From contig JBEKRV010000010.1 in the NCBI GenBank assembly GCA_049517675.1, positions 29,202-93,201 of the forward strand: 64,000 nucleotides of DNA, written 5' to 3'. The notes under the pieces were generated by a model, which had not been told where the DNA came from, searched no databases, and saw nothing but the letters and a program-made list of their open reading frames with translations. Both the position numbers and the translations under genes were made by a program. This stretch comes from Bog-756 sp049517675 (GTDB lineage Bacteria; Actinomycetota; Acidimicrobiia; Acidimicrobiales; RAAP-2). Every line of letters starts with the position of its first letter. Within the stretch, counting starts at the first letter, position 1. Below are positions 62,509-64,000 of the stretch, piece by piece.

Positions 62509-64000
62509 GTGGCCGAACACGACAGCGCACCGGTGCCCCCGGTCGAGGTCGACGCGCTCGCGTCCATCGACCGCCTCTCGGGACCGAAGCGGGCGCTCCT
62601 GGAGGCGCGCCGGGCCGGGGCGTCGAACGGAAACGGTGCCGAAACCCGCCGGCCCGGTGCCCTCCCACCGGAGACGATCGAGCTGTCCTTCGCCCAGGAG
62701 CGCGTGTGGCTACTCGAGCAGCTCGCGCCCGGACTGGTCACCTACAACGCACCCCGGGCCCTCCGCCTGGAAGGGGTGCTCGACGTCGAGGCCCTCCAGT
62801 GTGCGCTGGACGAGATCGTCCGCCGCCACCAGGTCCTCCGTACCGTCGTCGGTGAGTCCGACGGCCTTCCCATGCCGCGGGTGCTGCCCGAGGCGCGGGT
62901 CCCCATGCGGATGGTGGATCTCGGGGCGGGCGACAGCCGGAACGGGCACGGCGACCCGGAGGAGCAACTGGTCCGACTCGTCGAGCACGAAGTGAACCAG
63001 CCCTTCGATCTGACCTCGGACACCATGCTCCGATGCCTCCTGATCCGGTTGGCCCCCGACGACCACGTACTGGTCATCGTCTCGCACCACATCGCCTCGG
63101 ACGACCGTTCGAAGCGGATCGTCGCTGCGGAGCTCGACGTCCTCTACCGTGCATTCCGCGACGGGACCCGTTCGCCCCTCCCACCCCTGCCCATGCAGTA
63201 CGCGAGCTACGCGGCCTGGGAGCGGCGACGGGTCGAGGCGGGCGTCGCCGACGAGGACGCCGCCTACTGGTGTCGCCAACTCGACGGCGCGCCGTCGAGC
63301 ATCGAACTCCCGTCCGACCGTCCTCGACCCTCGACCGACAGCCACGGCGGCGCCATGTACCGGTCGTCGCTTCCGGGTGCCACCACCGACCGGCTCCGCC
63401 AGCTCGTCCGTGCGCACCGCTCGACCCTCTTCATGGGCCTGCACGCCGGCTTCGTCGCCCTGCTCCGACGGCTCTCGGGCGCTACGGACATCGTCGTCGG
63501 CACACCCGTCTCGGGACGTTCGCGCTCCGAGTTCGACGACATGATCGGCTTCTTCTCGAACACCCTCGTGCTCCGATCCGACGTCCCCGGCCGGGCAGGG
63601 TTCGCCACCCTCCTGGACGACGTCCGATCCGTGTGCGTCGATGCGTTCTCCCACCAGCTCCTTCCCTTCGAGCGGCTCGTCGAACTGGTGAAACCCGAGC
63701 GTGACATCAGTCGGCATCCGATCTTCCAGGTGATGTTCACCCTCCGCCCGGGAGGCGTGTCGGTCCCCGAGCTCGCCGACCTGGTCGTCTCCCCTGTCCA
63801 GTTCCGGAGCAGTGGGACGAAGTTCGACCTCTCCCTCATCGCCATCGACATGGGTGACCACGTCCAGCTCAACTGGGAGTACAGCACCGACCTCTTCGAC
63901 GAGGCCACCGTCGCCAGGATGGCGGCCCAGTTCGGCCGGCTGATGGACCAGGCCCTGGCCGACCCCGATCGCCCGATCGACGAGTTGGACCTCCTCGACG
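62509..64000 (+). CDS. Nonribosomal peptide synthetase, N-terminal condensation domain (runs off right edge)
   Basis: At least 497 residues. After about 60 variable residues comes a condensation domain: IELSFAQERVWLLEQLAPGL (C1), RRHQVLRTVV (C2), the catalytic motif IVSHHIASDDRSKR (C3, about residue 191), MQYASYAAWERRRV (C4), DIVVGTPVSGRSRSEFDDMI with GFFSNTLVLR (C5) and HPIFQVMFTLR (C7). The C3 motif is HHxxxDD instead of HHxxxDG; the catalytic second His and the Asp are kept. A protein beginning with C either acylates its first residue (lipopeptide starter) or accepts a chain from another synthetase. The GTG at 62509 is 11 nt after GGAGG; a GTG at 62479 is also in frame. Confidence 0.9.
   Translation, partial: MAEHDSAPVPPVEVDALASIDRLSGPKRALLEARRAGASNGNGAETRRPGALPPETIELSFAQERVWLLEQLAPGLVTYNAPRALRLEGVLDVEALQCALDEIVRRHQVLRTVVGESDGLPMPRVLPEARVPMRMVDLGAGDSRNGHGDPEEQLVRLVEHEVNQPFDLTSDTMLRCLLIRLAPDDHVLVIVSHHIASDDRSKRIVAAELDVLYRAFRDGTRSPLPPLPMQYASYAAWERRRVEAGVADEDAAYWCRQLDGAPSSIELPSDRPRPSTDSHGGAMYRSSLPGATTDRLRQLVRAHRSTLFMGLHAGFVALLRRLSGATDIVVGTPVSGRSRSEFDDMIGFFSNTLVLRSDVPGRAGFATLLDDVRSVCVDAFSHQLLPFERLVELVKPERDISRHPIFQVMFTLRPGGVSVPELADLVVSPVQFRSSGTKFDLSLIAIDMGDHVQLNWEYSTDLFDEATVARMAAQFGRLMDQALADPDRPIDELDLLD

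Overview
The window is about 64 kb of very GC-rich, densely coded DNA from an actinobacterial chromosome. Three things point to that group: the gene order (mihF-gmk-rpoZ-coaBC-metK-priA-def-fmt next to aroC-aroK-aroB-aroQ-pepQ-efp-nusB-pyrR-pyrB-pyrC-carA-carB-pyrF), the actinobacteria-specific integration host factor mihF, and several apparently leaderless start codons. A secreted protein built from six GYW-DGG-FAFG repeats, a repeat type I associate with Acidimicrobiia, makes that class my best guess. No tRNA, rRNA, CRISPR array or insertion sequence was recognised.

Layout. (1) 1-7,778, minus strand: the 5' end of a secreted protein gene, then fmt, def, priA, metK, coaBC, rpoZ, gmk and mihF. 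(2) 7,894-13,387: an insertion relative to the usual order, with pxpA and a fused pxpB-pxpC (5-oxoproline recycling), an unknown protein and a YfhO-like multispan membrane protein. (3) 13,357-31,022, minus strand: pyrF, pyrD, carB, carA, pyrC, pyrB and pyrR, with a PyrR-binding RNA hairpin next to the pyrR ribosome site; then an MFS exporter, nusB, efp, an M24 peptidase, aroQ, aroB, aroK, aroC and a prepilin peptidase. Most junctions are 1-8 nt overlaps, implying translational coupling. (4) 31,080-41,192: a mixed housekeeping stretch with a dienelactone hydrolase, a NifU-type Fe-S protein, small unknown proteins, a flavin reductase, a lipoprotein, DUF3151, tyrS, a carotenoid oxygenase, an LCP-family cell-wall enzyme and a nickel/cobalt permease whose promoter carries a Nur-box-like palindrome. 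(5) 41,424-48,059: the menaquinone genes menD, menH, menA, menB and menE plus an SDR. (6) 48,227-54,974: a secreted carbohydrate esterase, a GT2 glycosyltransferase, a DUF2079 membrane protein, a DUF255 thioredoxin-fold protein and an unknown.

(7) 55,023-62,097 is the most unusual region. It looks like a lasso-peptide-type RiPP cluster: a 51-residue precursor with a YxxPxxxxxGS leader, a free-standing PqqD-like recognition protein, a second PqqD domain fused to a B2 transglutaminase-like leader protease, an HPr-kinase-like protein, an asparagine-synthetase-like cyclase without a glutaminase domain that is coupled to a secreted repeat protein, and an ABC exporter. The putative core has only one acidic residue and ends in Ser, the kind of residue phosphorylated by kinases of this type in paeninodin-like systems. 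(8) 62,509 to the right edge: the start of a nonribosomal peptide synthetase beginning with a condensation domain. Whether the NRPS and the RiPP genes form one system or two neighbours cannot be decided here.
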